Below, in pieces: positions 52,491 through 62,194 of a DNA stretch of 64,000 bases. The stretch is from Hydrogenivirga caldilitoris (lineage in GTDB: Bacteria > Aquificota > Aquificia > Aquificales > Aquificaceae). The notes beneath the pieces were generated by a model. That model ran no database searches. It was not told the DNA's origin and was given only the letters and a program-made list of their open reading frames with translations. The stretch is taken from contig NZ_RCCJ01000001.1 of assembly GCF_003664005.1 (NCBI RefSeq), forward strand, positions 992,001-1,056,000, written 5' to 3'. Each line of letters opens with the position of its first letter. The stretch's first letter is position 1. The translations under genes were made by a program, and so were the position numbers.

Positions 52491-53847
52491 GAGCCCTCTC
52501 TTTGACAAAATCCTCACAGAGCTTTGTTATGTCTCCCGCTCCCATAAAGAGGAGTACGTCCTTTTCTCTGAGCTCCTTTGAAAGGAGGTCAAACAGCTCT
52601 CCCTTATCCCTTACAAAAACTGCTCCACTCCTCCTGGCAAGCTCCTCACCGCTGACACCGTATATATTCCTCTCGCTTGCCGGGTATATATCTAGCATAA
52701 AAAGCAAGTCCGGAAGGCTTAAAACTTCAACGAAACGCTCAAAGAGAAAGTGAGTTCTTGAGTACCTATGAGGTTGAAATATCATAACCAGTCTTCTATC
52801 CGGATACATCTCCCGCAGGGCGTCTATAACAGCTCTTATCTCAGTGGGATGGTGCCCGTAATCGTCGTATATGGGGACGCTTCCAAAGTAACCTTTCAGT
52901 TCCATCCTTCTCTCTGCATTGCTGAAATTCTTCAGAGCGCTTTTTATACTGTCAAAGGGAACACCCAGTTCAAGGGAGACCGCTATAGCTGCAAGAGCGT
53001 TGTAAACATTGTGTCTTCCACCTATACCCAGGTGAATCCTACCCAGGAACTCTCCCCTGCTCACAACGCTAAAAGCGTATCTTCCCTCTTCTATGCTTAA
53101 CTCAACCCCTCTCACGTCAGCCTCTTCTTCTATGCCAAAAGTTACAAGCTTCTTGGTTACAGATGAGGTTGCCTTCCTTACGTTGGGGTCATCAGAGTTT
53201 GCCACGCAGAAACCGTAGAAAGGTACCGAACCTGCAAACTTGGAGAAGGCTGATACTATGTCTTCAATGTCTCTGTAGTAGTCCATATGTTCAAGGTCTA
53301 TGTTCGTTATCACACCTACCGCAGGCAACAGCTTTAAAAAAGAACCGTCGCTCTCATCAGCTTCCGAAACGAGGAGGTCACCTTTGCCGAGTTTGGCGTT
53401 GCTACCCAGCCTTTGAAGTATCCCACCTATTATTACCGTTGGGTCAAAACCGGCTTCCTCAAGGATATGGGCTATCATAGATGTGGTCGTCGTCTTACCG
53501 TGAGAACCGCTTACGGCTATGCCTTCTTTCAGCTTGAATAGCTCTGCGAGCATCTCACCCCTCGGAATGACAGGTATTCCAAGCTCCCTGGCTCTCACAA
53601 GTTCAGGGTTGTCCTCTCTAACGGCTGAGGAGTAAACCACAACCTGCACTTTATCCTTTATGTTGTCGGCGCTGTGACCGATGTATATATCGGCACCCTT
53701 CCTTCTGAGCAACTCGGTATTCTTACTTTCCTTTATGTCAGAGCCGGAGACTCTGTAATTCATCTCAAGAAGTATCTGGGCTATACCGCTCATACCTATA
53801 CCGCCGATGCCTACAAAGTGGAAATACTTTATTTTTTCCCTCAACAT
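52474..53847 (-). CDS. murC: UDP-N-acetylmuramate--L-alanine ligase
   Basis: 457 residues with the MurC start (HFVGIGGIGMSGIAQILLEM), the ATP loop VSGSHGKTTTTSMIAHIL, VSEADESDGSFL and YDDYGHHPTEIRAV. It adds L-Ala to UDP-MurNAc in the cytoplasm. No other mur gene is adjacent. Confidence 0.97.
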   Translation of the reverse strand: MLREKIKYFHFVGIGGIGMSGIAQILLEMNYRVSGSDIKESKNTELLRRKGADIYIGHSADNIKDKVQVVVYSSAVREDNPELVRARELGIPVIPRGEMLAELFKLKEGIAVSGSHGKTTTTSMIAHILEEAGFDPTVIIGGILQRLGSNAKLGKGDLLVSEADESDGSFLKLLPAVGVITNIDLEHMDYYRDIEDIVSAFSKFAGSVPFYGFCVANSDDPNVRKATSSVTKKLVTFGIEEEADVRGVELSIEEGRYAFSVVSRGEFLGRIHLGIGGRHNVYNALAAIAVSLELGVPFDSIKSALKNFSNAERRMELKGYFGSVPIYDDYGHHPTEIRAVIDALREMYPDRRLVMIFQPHRYSRTHFLFERFVEVLSLPDLLFMLDIYPASERNIYGVSGEELARRSGAVFVRDKGELFDLLSKELREKDVLLFMGAGDITKLCEDFVKERALTSSS

Positions 53848-53874
53848 GCGATTTAAATTGTATAACTTATTTGA

Positions 53875-55800
53875 ATGAGTATGGCTATGAAGATGATATA
53901 TAAAGCCGGGGCTCTACTCTTGCTGATAACTCTGTCTTTTTCTCAGGATATTACGGAACTCCTTAAGGAGTATAAGGAAGCCTCTGAGCTTTACAATCAG
54001 ACAAGGAGGGACAGCCTCGGACACCTTATCCTCTTTACAAGAGAAGACATAGAGAGGATGCAGGCTCACAGACTCGCAGACCTTCTCAAATCTATACATT
54101 TTTTCACCACTGCCGACAACAGGTTCGGTATACTCACCCTTAACGAGTACGGAGGGTACTCGTTCATTCCAAAGCACATAAGGCTTTATATAAATGACCA
54201 TGAGGTCTCTTCTCTCCACACAGGTTCTCCCTTCCTCGTCTGGGAAAACCTGCCTTTGGACTCGGTGGATCACGTGGAAGTCTATCTAGGTGTTGGAGCT
54301 ATAGAGCTGGGAAACGACCCTGCGACTCTTATAATAAAGGTTTACACGAAAGAACCTTCTAAGGAAAACGCCAACAGTCTAAGGACAACGCTGACCTCAA
54401 GGAAAGGATACGCCGGAGTCATATACTCTGCCAGGGAGCTCAACGAGAACTTTTCCTACCTCTTCCTTATTTCAGAAGGATTTGATAACAGGAAAGATAA
54501 CTGGCTCGGTGGACAGGAGCTTTCAAGGGACGCCAGGTACAGGTACGCATACTTTGGCATTTACTCCGAGAATACGAGCGTTGAATTCGGTTACGGGTAC
54601 ATAAGGAAAGACCCCTTTATGGGTTTTGCGCTTGACAACGTTGCAGAGAAGGGTTATACAGAGGCGGAAGACCTTTACCTCACACTCACAGCGCACCCTT
54701 CGGGGGACAAAAGCACAAAGTTCGTATTTTCACTGGACAACCATAAACGTAAGCATTTTGAAAGTAGTTCCTCCGGTCTATACATACCTATATTCATGGA
54801 CCCCTTCAACCCGGTAAACAACCCAAGGGACTTTTATGAAAACGCCTTCTTCAGCAAGGTGACCCTGTATCTATCCAAGGAGTTCTCCTCTCAGGAGAAT
54901 AAACTTCTGACAGCGGTTTCTTACAAGCTTTATAACTCGGACATAGACTCCCGCTATTACATAACACTGGGCAACGTGAAGCAGAATGTGGGTGCAACCG
55001 TACCCTTTAATAGACAGGAGATATACTCTCTGATAGTTGAGGACAAGTTTTCTTTAAGTCCCAGCAACCTGATAATAGGAGGTGTAAAGTTTGATAAGTA
55101 CTTCAGAAACGGCGGGTTTAAAGACTTTTCAGAATTTATAGCCCGTGTAGGATACATATCTGTAATAAACGACAACCTGTCCCTTAAGGGTTTTGTAAGC
55201 CGCAGTTATATACCTCCCTTTTTCTACGACACAGAGATATCAGGAAGGGACCTGGACACGGTTAAAATACCCTTTGCCTTCTCAGCTGAAGGTTTACTGA
55301 AGCTCTGGAACGTTAAATTCGGATTTGGATTAGGGTACGTTCGTATAAAGGATGCCATTGTCCCGGACAATACGGGGCGACTGACCAACATGGAAGAAAC
55401 AATTACTGAAAAACCAATTTTCATAAACGTTGAAAATCAATTATCTGAAAATCATAAGCTTCAAGCGGGGTACAGCATATTTCTTGACCCGGACAGGAAA
55501 ACCTCATCAACCTCAGGAGGCTATGTAAGACTGCTTTCAACCATAGGGAAGTTTGATGCTTTTGGTGAGCTAATTTACCGTAGAGGATTTGAGTTCTCGG
55601 GAAGGAATGTTGAAGACGGATATGAACTTAACTCAGGTATAACCTACCATGTAAGCGATGACCTGGCAATAAAGTTAAAGGGGGAAAACCTTCTCGGGAA
55701 AGCCATTGAAACGCCTTATCTTGTCCCCCAAACGGGAGAGGTTGTTACTTACCCGGTGAGGGAGAGAACCTTATACCTGAGCGTGGAGTGGGTATTTTGA
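53875..55800 (+). CDS. TonB-dependent-receptor-like outer membrane protein
   Basis: 641 residues. A signal peptide (GALLLLITLSFSQ) leads to a helix (ITELLKEYKEASELYNQTRR) and a plug domain: ILFTREDIERMQAHRLADLL, IRLYINDHEV and LDSVDHVEVYLGVG. A long beta-barrel follows, ending with an aromatic residue (LSVEWVF). No clear TonB box is seen. ATG 53875 and 53881 both lie behind TATAAC (53861) with no ribosome site. The gene starts an operon with a YfiR-like protein and a GGDEF-EAL protein. A sensory rather than nutrient role is inferred from that context. Confidence 0.85.
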   Translation: MSMAMKMIYKAGALLLLITLSFSQDITELLKEYKEASELYNQTRRDSLGHLILFTREDIERMQAHRLADLLKSIHFFTTADNRFGILTLNEYGGYSFIPKHIRLYINDHEVSSLHTGSPFLVWENLPLDSVDHVEVYLGVGAIELGNDPATLIIKVYTKEPSKENANSLRTTLTSRKGYAGVIYSARELNENFSYLFLISEGFDNRKDNWLGGQELSRDARYRYAYFGIYSENTSVEFGYGYIRKDPFMGFALDNVAEKGYTEAEDLYLTLTAHPSGDKSTKFVFSLDNHKRKHFESSSSGLYIPIFMDPFNPVNNPRDFYENAFFSKVTLYLSKEFSSQENKLLTAVSYKLYNSDIDSRYYITLGNVKQNVGATVPFNRQEIYSLIVEDKFSLSPSNLIIGGVKFDKYFRNGGFKDFSEFIARVGYISVINDNLSLKGFVSRSYIPPFFYDTEISGRDLDTVKIPFAFSAEGLLKLWNVKFGFGLGYVRIKDAIVPDNTGRLTNMEETITEKPIFINVENQLSENHKLQAGYSIFLDPDRKTSSTSGGYVRLLSTIGKFDAFGELIYRRGFEFSGRNVEDGYELNSGITYHVSDDLAIKLKGENLLGKAIETPYLVPQTGEVVTYPVRERTLYLSVEWVF

Positions 55801-56294
55801 AAGGTCTGGCAAGTGTCTTCCTCCTCTTAGTCTTTGGTGTGTGTCCAGTTTTTGCAGATGTGGGTTTAAGGTCTGCTAATCCTGAAGAGCTTGAGGTCAA
55901 GATACTTGAAAAGCTCTTTAAAGACATGCTCCAGAGGAAAGAGGTTAACGTGCTTGTCCTTGGAGACAGAAAGGAATCCTATGAGAGAAATATCAGGGAA
56001 TACTCCGATAAGCTAAGGACTGTAGAGAGCTGTAAAGAGGCAAATATACTCCTGATAGCTGGGGATACTAAGAGTATCCCAGAAGAATGTTTAAATAAAC
56101 CCATATTTTCCACTAAGAAGGAGAATATAAACTTATTCAAAAACTGTCTTGGAGCCTTTTACTGGAAAAAGGGGAGACCAAATATAATCCTTATAAAGGA
56201 AAGACTTGAGGAAAGGGGCATAAGACTTCCCTCCGAGTATGAAAGGTTCATAGAACCGGAAGATAGGGTAGTCGGGGTAGAAAGGATAAAGTAG
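55797..56294 (+). CDS. YfiR/DUF4154-like periplasmic protein
   Basis: 165 residues from TTG 55797, overlapping the upstream stop as TTGA; GTG 55788 is an alternative. A signal peptide (GLASVFLLLVFGVCPVFA) is followed by an alpha/beta domain: VNVLVLGDRKESYERNI, SCKEANILLIAGD, and at the end GRPNIILIKERLEERGIRLP. The order and the final strand-helix resemble YfiR/DUF4154 proteins, which hold a diguanylate cyclase inactive from the periplasm. Two or three Cys could form a disulfide (TVESCKEA, PEECLNK, KNCLGAF). The following gene is a membrane GGDEF-EAL protein, as the model predicts. Confidence 0.65.
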   Translation: MKGLASVFLLLVFGVCPVFADVGLRSANPEELEVKILEKLFKDMLQRKEVNVLVLGDRKESYERNIREYSDKLRTVESCKEANILLIAGDTKSIPEECLNKPIFSTKKENINLFKNCLGAFYWKKGRPNIILIKERLEERGIRLPSEYERFIEPEDRVVGVERIK

Positions 56295-56296
56295 GC

Positions 56297-58167
56297 ATGA
56301 ACAGAGACAGGATAAATCTAATAGCCCTGGCGCTCATCCTTTTACTGGTAGGTATGTCCGTACCTATTTACTTCGGTTCATCGCTTGTGGAAAAGCATGT
56401 CCAGAAGAGGTTGGTCTCAGATGTGGTTTCAATAGTGGGTCACGTGTTTGACAACATCGCTATGGACCTTCTAAATATGGTAGGAGATCAGGACATAGTC
56501 GTGGCTCTTTATCATGATGAGGAGCTGCGGAAACGCATTGAAGATAGGTTGTCTCTGCTGGTAACAGATGAGGTTAAATACGTTTACATCGTTTACAGGG
56601 ACGATGAGGGCAAGTTCCGATTCCTCGTTGATGGCTCAAAGGAGGATAAGGGAGAGCTTGGTGAGAAGCTTGACGTTTTTAACGAGGAGAAATGGATTGA
56701 GGCTATCAGCACCGGCAAAGATGTGGTTATAATACAGGAAAACCTTTATACATTAGGGGCTACGTATCTTAAACCCATTGGAAAAGAAGGAAATACAAGG
56801 GCTCTGCTTGTAGCTGACTTCTCTATAAACAAGATAAGGGAGATACAGGGAGCTCTTGACCTCATAAAGAACGCCACCCTCTTTTCAGTGATGTCTGCGC
56901 TGGCATTCTTGGGATTTGGCATATACCAGTATCTAAAGACCAGAGCGGTTGAAAAGACCCTTTACATTGACAAGCTGACAGGACTTTATACTAAAAATTA
57001 CATAGATGACAAGGGAGGAAGGATAGACCACGGTAAGTACTACGTTACGCTCCTGGACCTGGACGATTTTAGGAAGATAAACGCAACCTACGGAGAAGAA
57101 GCAGGTGATAATGTTCTTAAAAATTTTGCAAAAGGCTTAAGGAGATTCTTAAGGATAGTCTTATTGTCAGATACTCCGGAGAGGAGTTCCTGGTGCTTCT
57201 GCCAAAAGATAAGTTCAAGGACAAGGTTGAGCTCCTTAACTACCTTGATGAACTTCGCACCCACGTAAAGTCTTGGGTCTTCTCCTACAAGGGGAACGAG
57301 ATCAATATAAGGGTCTCAATGGGTGTAAACGTATCCCCGGAGAGAAACAGATCACTGGAGGATGCAATAAAGGGGGCGGACAGAGCCCTTTACAGGGCAA
57401 AGAGAAGCGGGAAGGACAGGGTTGAGGCTTACGATGAGTACCTGGAAGAACTCAAACAGAGCCTCTCTGTTATAGATGTAAGGGAAGCTATAGAGATGGG
57501 GAGGGTTCTGTGCTACTATCAGCCCGTAATAAACCTAAGAACGAGAGAGATTTCCCATTATGAGGCTCTTGCCAGGATACGTAATCACAAGGGTGATATA
57601 GTGTCTCCCGCCTACTTCCTTGAGGACATAAAAGGTACATTCATATATACCAGGTTCGTTAAGGAGATAATCAGGATAAACGTTGAACTCCTCAGCAAGA
57701 ATAAGGATATAGAGGTAAGCATAAACCTCATACCTACCGATATTACCGATGAAACCGTGCTCAGCGAGCTGGAGGCGATTGATAGGAAGCTTAGAAAGAG
57801 AATGCTCCTTGAAATAACGGAGGTTGAAGGTATACCATCCTTTGAGCATATGAAAAACTCAGTTTCCAGGCTCAGGAAGTTGGGTTACAGGATATGCATA
57901 GATGACTTCGGCGCGGGTTACTCAAACCTCATAAATATAACCCAGATGCGTGTTGATTACCTGAAGATAGATGGAAGCATAATAAAGGACATCACAAAGA
58001 ACATGACGTCAAGGTTACTTACTAAAACGATCACATCCTTCTGCAAAGAGGTCGGGATAAAGGTTGTTGCTGAATACGTTGAAAATGAAGCTATCCTGAA
58101 AACTCTTATAGAGCTTGGTGTTGACTACGGACAGGGATATTACTTCAGCGAGCCCAAACCCATGTGA
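56297..58167 (+). pseudogene. Membrane GGDEF-EAL protein broken by a frameshift
   Basis: The frame opens at ATG 56297 with a first membrane helix, a periplasmic segment (about residues 30-190), a second helix (about 197-213) and the start of a GGDEF domain (DKLTGLYTKNYI, LLDLDDFRKINATYGEEAG). At the AAAA run 57130-57133 the coding signal moves to the -1 frame, giving RLKEILKDSLIVRYSGEEF with an SGEEF catalytic site. The first frame runs on without meaning to 57268. The second frame runs to 58167 through an intact-looking EAL domain: HYEALARI, LLEITEVEG, CIDDFGAGYSN, KIDGSII, VAEYVE and YGQGYYFSEP. A one-base loss or sequencing error is most likely. A programmed slip of Lys-AAA is possible. 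Confidence 0.8.
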
Positions 58168-58177
58168 ATCTTTCTGG

Positions 58178-58183
58178 TAGAAT
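58178..58183 (+). promoter_or_regulatory. -10 box directly before the antiporter gene
   Basis: TAGAAT ends right before ATG 58184. Transcription would then begin near 58190, so the second ATG at 58193 may be the true, leaderless start. Confidence 0.35.
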
Positions 58184-59416
58184 ATGAGCACCATGGCAGC
58201 GGGGGGAACAGAAGGGTCAGCTGCGGTAGTTGACGTCCACACCCTCTTTCTCCACATAGCGGTAATCCTCCTCGCCGGAAAGCTCTTCGGAACCCTCTTC
58301 AGGCGCTTCGGTATGCCGCCGGTTCTCGGGGAGGTTCTCGCCGGTGTCGTGATAGGTCAGAGTATTTTGGGGATAATACCCCTGAGTGAGGCGATAAAGG
58401 TCCTTGCAGAGCTCGGTGTTATCCTCCTCCTCTTTGAGGTCGGTCTTGAAGCTGATATCCACATGCTCGTAAGGGTCGGTCTTGCCTCTGCACTCGTAGC
58501 CTTCCTCGGTGCCGCCCTCCCCTTTGCAGGTGGTTTTCTTCTCTCTTACTACGTATTTGATATGACCCTCCTGAGTTCCCTCTTTATAGGAGGTGCCCTA
58601 ACCGCTACGAGCATAGGCATAACCGTTAAGGTTCTCTCGGACCTGGGTAAGGGTAAAGAAAAGTTCGCCCAGATAGTTCTCGGTGCCGCCGTTCTTGATG
58701 ACATCCTCGGGGTCGTCATACTTGCGGCTCTTTACGAGTTCTCCAAGAGCGGTGAGGTAAACTGGAACGCGACTGCCGGGCTTGTAAGGGATATAGGCAT
58801 ATTCTTTGTGGTGGCTCCCTTCGTAGCTAGGCTTGCCGCGAAGCTGATACACTTCATAGTTCACAGGCTTCAGGATTACGACATAATACCACCTCTAATA
58901 CTCTCCCTCGTCCTGTTTACGGGCTACGGAGCTTACAAGGTCGGCTCTCCGGAGATACTCGGCGCCTTCACAGCAGGTCTTGCCCTTTCAAGACGCTTCG
59001 TGGTTCCCTTTGCCGCCTTCCTGAAGTTGGACGAGAAGGTTCTCCACAGCGTTGAGGAGAACATAAGACCCCTTGTCTGGGTCGTCTCCCCCATATTCTT
59101 CGTCACAGTGGGACTCGCTCTGAACTTCAAAGCCATAGACTTCAGCTCTTCCCAGTTCTGGCTCCTTTCCCTCTCACTCATCGCCGTTGCGGTTTTGGGG
59201 AAGGTGGTTTCCGGACTTTTAATACCCCTGAGCTTCCGGGACAGGTTGAATATAGGACTCTCCATGATGCCCCGCGGAGAGGTGGGTCTCATATTCGCCG
59301 AGTTCGGTAGGAGCTTCGGAGCTATTGATGAGGTAGGTTACGCTGTCGTCGTTTTCGTAGTCGCCGTTACCACTCTTATCGCCCCCGTACTCCTGAAACT
59401 GAACATCAGAACCTGA
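58184..59416 (+). CDS. CPA2-family cation:proton antiporter
   Basis: 410 residues (407 if ATG 58193 is used), about 12 helices. The start LLAGKLFGTLFRRFGMPPVLGE and the ELGVILLLFEVGLEAD helix are typical. The paired Asp of the ion site lies in AAVLDDILGVV, which marks the electrogenic Na+/H+ branch (NapA/NhaA fold). A second signature is MMPRGEVGLIFAEFG. It regulates internal pH or sodium. There is no C-terminal TrkA-N domain. Tail-to-tail overlap of 11 bases with the NhaD-like gene. Confidence 0.92.
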   Translation: MSTMAAGGTEGSAAVVDVHTLFLHIAVILLAGKLFGTLFRRFGMPPVLGEVLAGVVIGQSILGIIPLSEAIKVLAELGVILLLFEVGLEADIHMLVRVGLASALVAFLGAALPFAGGFLLSYYVFDMTLLSSLFIGGALTATSIGITVKVLSDLGKGKEKFAQIVLGAAVLDDILGVVILAALYEFSKSGEVNWNATAGLVRDIGIFFVVAPFVARLAAKLIHFIVHRLQDYDIIPPLILSLVLFTGYGAYKVGSPEILGAFTAGLALSRRFVVPFAAFLKLDEKVLHSVEENIRPLVWVVSPIFFVTVGLALNFKAIDFSSSQFWLLSLSLIAVAVLGKVVSGLLIPLSFRDRLNIGLSMMPRGEVGLIFAEFGRSFGAIDEVGYAVVVFVVAVTTLIAPVLLKLNIRT

Positions 59417-60743
59417 GAATGTAAAGGCTCAGGAGAGCAACAGCTGTTGAGAGTATGGCTACGGGAGTTCCGTACTTCATGAAAGTCAGGAAGGATATGT
59501 GGTAGCCCTCCTTCTCCGCTATCGCCGCGGCAACTATGTTCGCAGATGCTCCTATTATCGTGAAGTTACCTCCAAGACAGGCTCCGAGGGAGAGGGACCA
59601 CCAGAGGGCATCAAAGTCCCCGGTTATATGTTGAGCCATGTTCTTGAGGACAAAGGACATGGACATAGTGAAGGGTATGTTGTCAACGAAACCGGATATT
59701 ACCGCCGAAGAGGCTCCAATTATCCATATACCCTTGCTCACGTCCGTTCCCATTAAACCCATGAGATAATTGGCGGCTTCCGTAAAAACCCCCGTGTGTT
59801 CCAGAGAACCCACAACAATGAAGAGACCCACGAAAAAGAGGAGTGTTGTCCACTCAACCTTTTCAAGGACGTAGGCAGGGGAAAGGCCCGACCACATCAT
59901 GAGAAGGGTGGAGGTAAAGAGCGCAATAATCCCCGGTTCTATGTGGAGGGTGTGCCCGAGGATAAAGAGGACTATCGTTCCCACGAAGGTTATTACTCCC
60001 TTCCTCATAAGGTCAGGGTAAACCTCCTCCGATTGGAGCTCTTCAAACTCCTTCAGGTCTATATCCTCCTTTCTCGGCTTCATCAATCCTTTGAACTGCA
60101 AATACAGTAGGTTTACAACGAGACCGACAACGAAACCGATTATTGCGTGGGGTGCAACGTGGATGAGGAAGTCGTTGAAGCTCTTCTTGGCTATGCTCCC
60201 TATGATGATGTTGGGAGGGTCACCTATCAGGGTAGTTGTTCCTCCCGTGTTTGAGGCTAATACGAGGGCTATCACGTAGGGGACGGGAGGTAAATCCAGA
60301 ACCTTGGCAATCCTTATTATTATCGGTGTCATGAATAGAACCGTGGTGACGTTGTCTAAAAAGGCAGAAAAGACCGCCGTCAGAATGGTGAAGGTCAGGA
60401 GTATCTTGAAGGGGTTAGTCCCCGTTACCTTGAGAGCCTTTATTGCAAGGAGGTTAAAGAAACCGCTGTGGGCGAGGACCGTGACTATGTTCATCATACC
60501 GAAGAGGAGGAAAATGGTGTTGTAGTCTATAGAAGACCAGGCGTCGTGGGGAGAAATCACACCGAGAACCATTATCACTGAAGCTCCGAGGAGAGCGGCA
60601 ACGGTCCTGTGGAAATACTTCTCCAAGACTATCATCACGTAAACGAGGATGAATATCCCGAGAGCTAGCTTCTGAAGACCAGTCTGAGAAATGTGTATGT
60701 GAAGAGCCTGAAGTAATCCCCCTATCTCGTGGGCTTCTATCAT
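59406..60743 (-). CDS. ArsB/NhaD-type ion transporter
   Basis: 445 residues, about 12 helices. The ion-transporter-superfamily repeats are visible twice: SAFLDNVTTVLFMTPI with NTGGTTTLIGDPPNIIIGS, and SGFVDNIPFTMSM with LGGNFTIIGASANIV. These are the NhaD/ArsB signatures, so Na+/H+ exchange is most likely and arsenite or dicarboxylate transport is less so. A soluble loop at about residues 215-240 is charged (PRKEDIDLKEFEELQSEE). It converges on the CPA2 antiporter and diverges from the small gene at 60793. Confidence 0.88.
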   Translation of the reverse strand: MIEAHEIGGLLQALHIHISQTGLQKLALGIFILVYVMIVLEKYFHRTVAALLGASVIMVLGVISPHDAWSSIDYNTIFLLFGMMNIVTVLAHSGFFNLLAIKALKVTGTNPFKILLTFTILTAVFSAFLDNVTTVLFMTPIIIRIAKVLDLPPVPYVIALVLASNTGGTTTLIGDPPNIIIGSIAKKSFNDFLIHVAPHAIIGFVVGLVVNLLYLQFKGLMKPRKEDIDLKEFEELQSEEVYPDLMRKGVITFVGTIVLFILGHTLHIEPGIIALFTSTLLMMWSGLSPAYVLEKVEWTTLLFFVGLFIVVGSLEHTGVFTEAANYLMGLMGTDVSKGIWIIGASSAVISGFVDNIPFTMSMSFVLKNMAQHITGDFDALWWSLSLGACLGGNFTIIGASANIVAAAIAEKEGYHISFLTFMKYGTPVAILSTAVALLSLYILRF

Positions 60744-60792
60744 GGCTTTCCTCCACTAAGTTTGTATTAAGATTATATCGGAGGGTTTCGTA

Positions 60793-61179
60793 ATGGGTAT
60801 AACGGTTATAGGAAGAGAGAAGGAAGAGATAACGCATCTGACCGCTTACGCAAGGGATAACATAAGGGACATTAAGAGCTTCCTCATAATTTACTTAGTT
60901 CCTTCCGAAAGGGATGAGGAAAAGGCAAAGAGCGAGGTAGAAGAGGAGGTGAAGAAGATAAGCGGAGATACTCCTTATGAGATAAAGACCTTCACCGGAA
61001 GTCCGGATATGGCCATAGAGACCTTCCTCGCAAGGAGGGAGGACATAAGGATGGTGTTTCTGCACGTGAGAAGAAGGGATATAAGGGAGATCCTTGAAGA
61101 CGACGAGTATACGGTTATATTAAGGAAATTGCAGAAGGGAGTTGTAAAGACCCCTGTAGTCTTTGTTCCCCACCGATGA
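60793..61179 (+). CDS. Small soluble protein of unknown function
   Basis: 128 residues, alpha/beta pattern (ITVIGREKEEITHLTAYARD, IKSFLIIYLVPSERDEEKAK, IRMVFLHVRRRD, TPVVFVPHR). The strand spacing and the ending VVFVPH are reminiscent of UspA-like folds, but no ATP-binding Gly motif is seen. A GGAGGG site precedes ATG 60793 and TTATAT lies at 60773. It overlaps queA by four bases (ATGA) and is probably in one operon with queA. Confidence 0.75.
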   Translation: MGITVIGREKEEITHLTAYARDNIRDIKSFLIIYLVPSERDEEKAKSEVEEEVKKISGDTPYEIKTFTGSPDMAIETFLARREDIRMVFLHVRRRDIREILEDDEYTVILRKLQKGVVKTPVVFVPHR

Positions 61180-62180
61180 GGGTTGAAGAATTTGATTACG
61201 AGCTTCCCGAGGAGCTAATAGCAAAGTATCCGGCGGTTCCGCGCCACTCGGCACGCCTTATGGTTCTTGACAGAAGAACCCAGGAGATTAAACACGATAC
61301 CTTCTGGAACCTGCCCGACTACCTTGAGAGAGGAGACCTTTTGGTTTTTAACAACACCAAAGTTCTTCCGGCAAGGTTATACGGGAGAAAGTCAACAGGC
61401 GGCAAGGTGGAGGTCGTTCTGACGGACTATATAAAACCCGATATGTGGAGAGCCCTGATAGGTGGAAAGAAGATAAAACCCGGTCTTGTCATAGATATAG
61501 CCCCAGACTTCAAAGTAGAAGTCCTTGAGCACATAGAGGAAAGCAAGTTTCTTATCAGGCTGGTGGGGGATAACCCCTTAAAGCTCCTTGATAGATACGG
61601 GTACATACCAATACCACCTTATTTGGGTAGGGAAGAAGAGAGCATAGACAGGGAGTATTACCAGACCGTATTCGCAAAAGAGGAGGGAGCCGTTGCAGCC
61701 CCTACAGCTTCGCTGCATTTTTCGGAAGAGTTGCTCGGTAAACTTGAGGACAGGGGTATAGAAAAGACCTTTGTAACCCTGCACGTTTCCTACGGGACCT
61801 TTAAACCGGTTAAAGTAAATGAGGTTGAAAAACACCACGTTGAGCCGGAGTACGTGAAAGTGGACGAAGAAGCCGTTGAAAAGATAGTGAAAGCCAAGAG
61901 GAGGGGAAGTAGAGTTATAGCTGTTGGAACTACAGTGGTGAGAGCTTTAGAGACCAGCCCCTTTAAATCCTACGAGGGCTGGACGGAACTCTATATCTAT
62001 CCCGGCTTTGGGTTCAAGGTCGTGGACGCTCTCATAACCAACTTTCACCTTCCGAGGTCCTCTCTCCTCTTCCTCGTCTGCGCCTTCGGAGGTAAGGATT
62101 TCGTTTTAAGAGCGTACCGCGAAGCGGTCTCTAAGAGATACAGATTTTACAGCTACGGGGACGGGATGCTTATACTTTGA
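61176..62180 (+). CDS. queA: S-adenosylmethionine:tRNA ribosyltransferase-isomerase
   Basis: 334 residues with YELPEELIAKYPAVPRHSARL, FNNTKVLPARLYGRKSTGG, EGAVAAPTASLHFSEELL, TLHVSYGTFKPV and TNFHLPRSSLLFLVCAFGG. It makes epoxyqueuosine in tRNA from the SAM ribosyl group. It starts with an ATGA overlap after the preceding small gene. Confidence 0.96.
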   Translation: MRVEEFDYELPEELIAKYPAVPRHSARLMVLDRRTQEIKHDTFWNLPDYLERGDLLVFNNTKVLPARLYGRKSTGGKVEVVLTDYIKPDMWRALIGGKKIKPGLVIDIAPDFKVEVLEHIEESKFLIRLVGDNPLKLLDRYGYIPIPPYLGREEESIDREYYQTVFAKEEGAVAAPTASLHFSEELLGKLEDRGIEKTFVTLHVSYGTFKPVKVNEVEKHHVEPEYVKVDEEAVEKIVKAKRRGSRVIAVGTTVVRALETSPFKSYEGWTELYIYPGFGFKVVDALITNFHLPRSSLLFLVCAFGGKDFVLRAYREAVSKRYRFYSYGDGMLIL

Positions 62181-62186
62181 TAAAAT
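62181..62186 (+). promoter_or_regulatory. -10 box directly before efp
   Basis: TAAAAT lies eight bases before ATG 62195 with no ribosome site between, suggesting a leaderless message in addition to possible read-through from queA. Confidence 0.35.
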
Positions 62187-62194
62187 ATCTTCCC

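Noticed and set aside
57130-57160. Programmed -1 frameshifting signal in the GGDEF gene
   Set aside because: Only A-AAA is slippery; no heptamer and no upstream Shine-Dalgarno-like stimulator or clear stem-loop is present, so an indel is the simpler reading.
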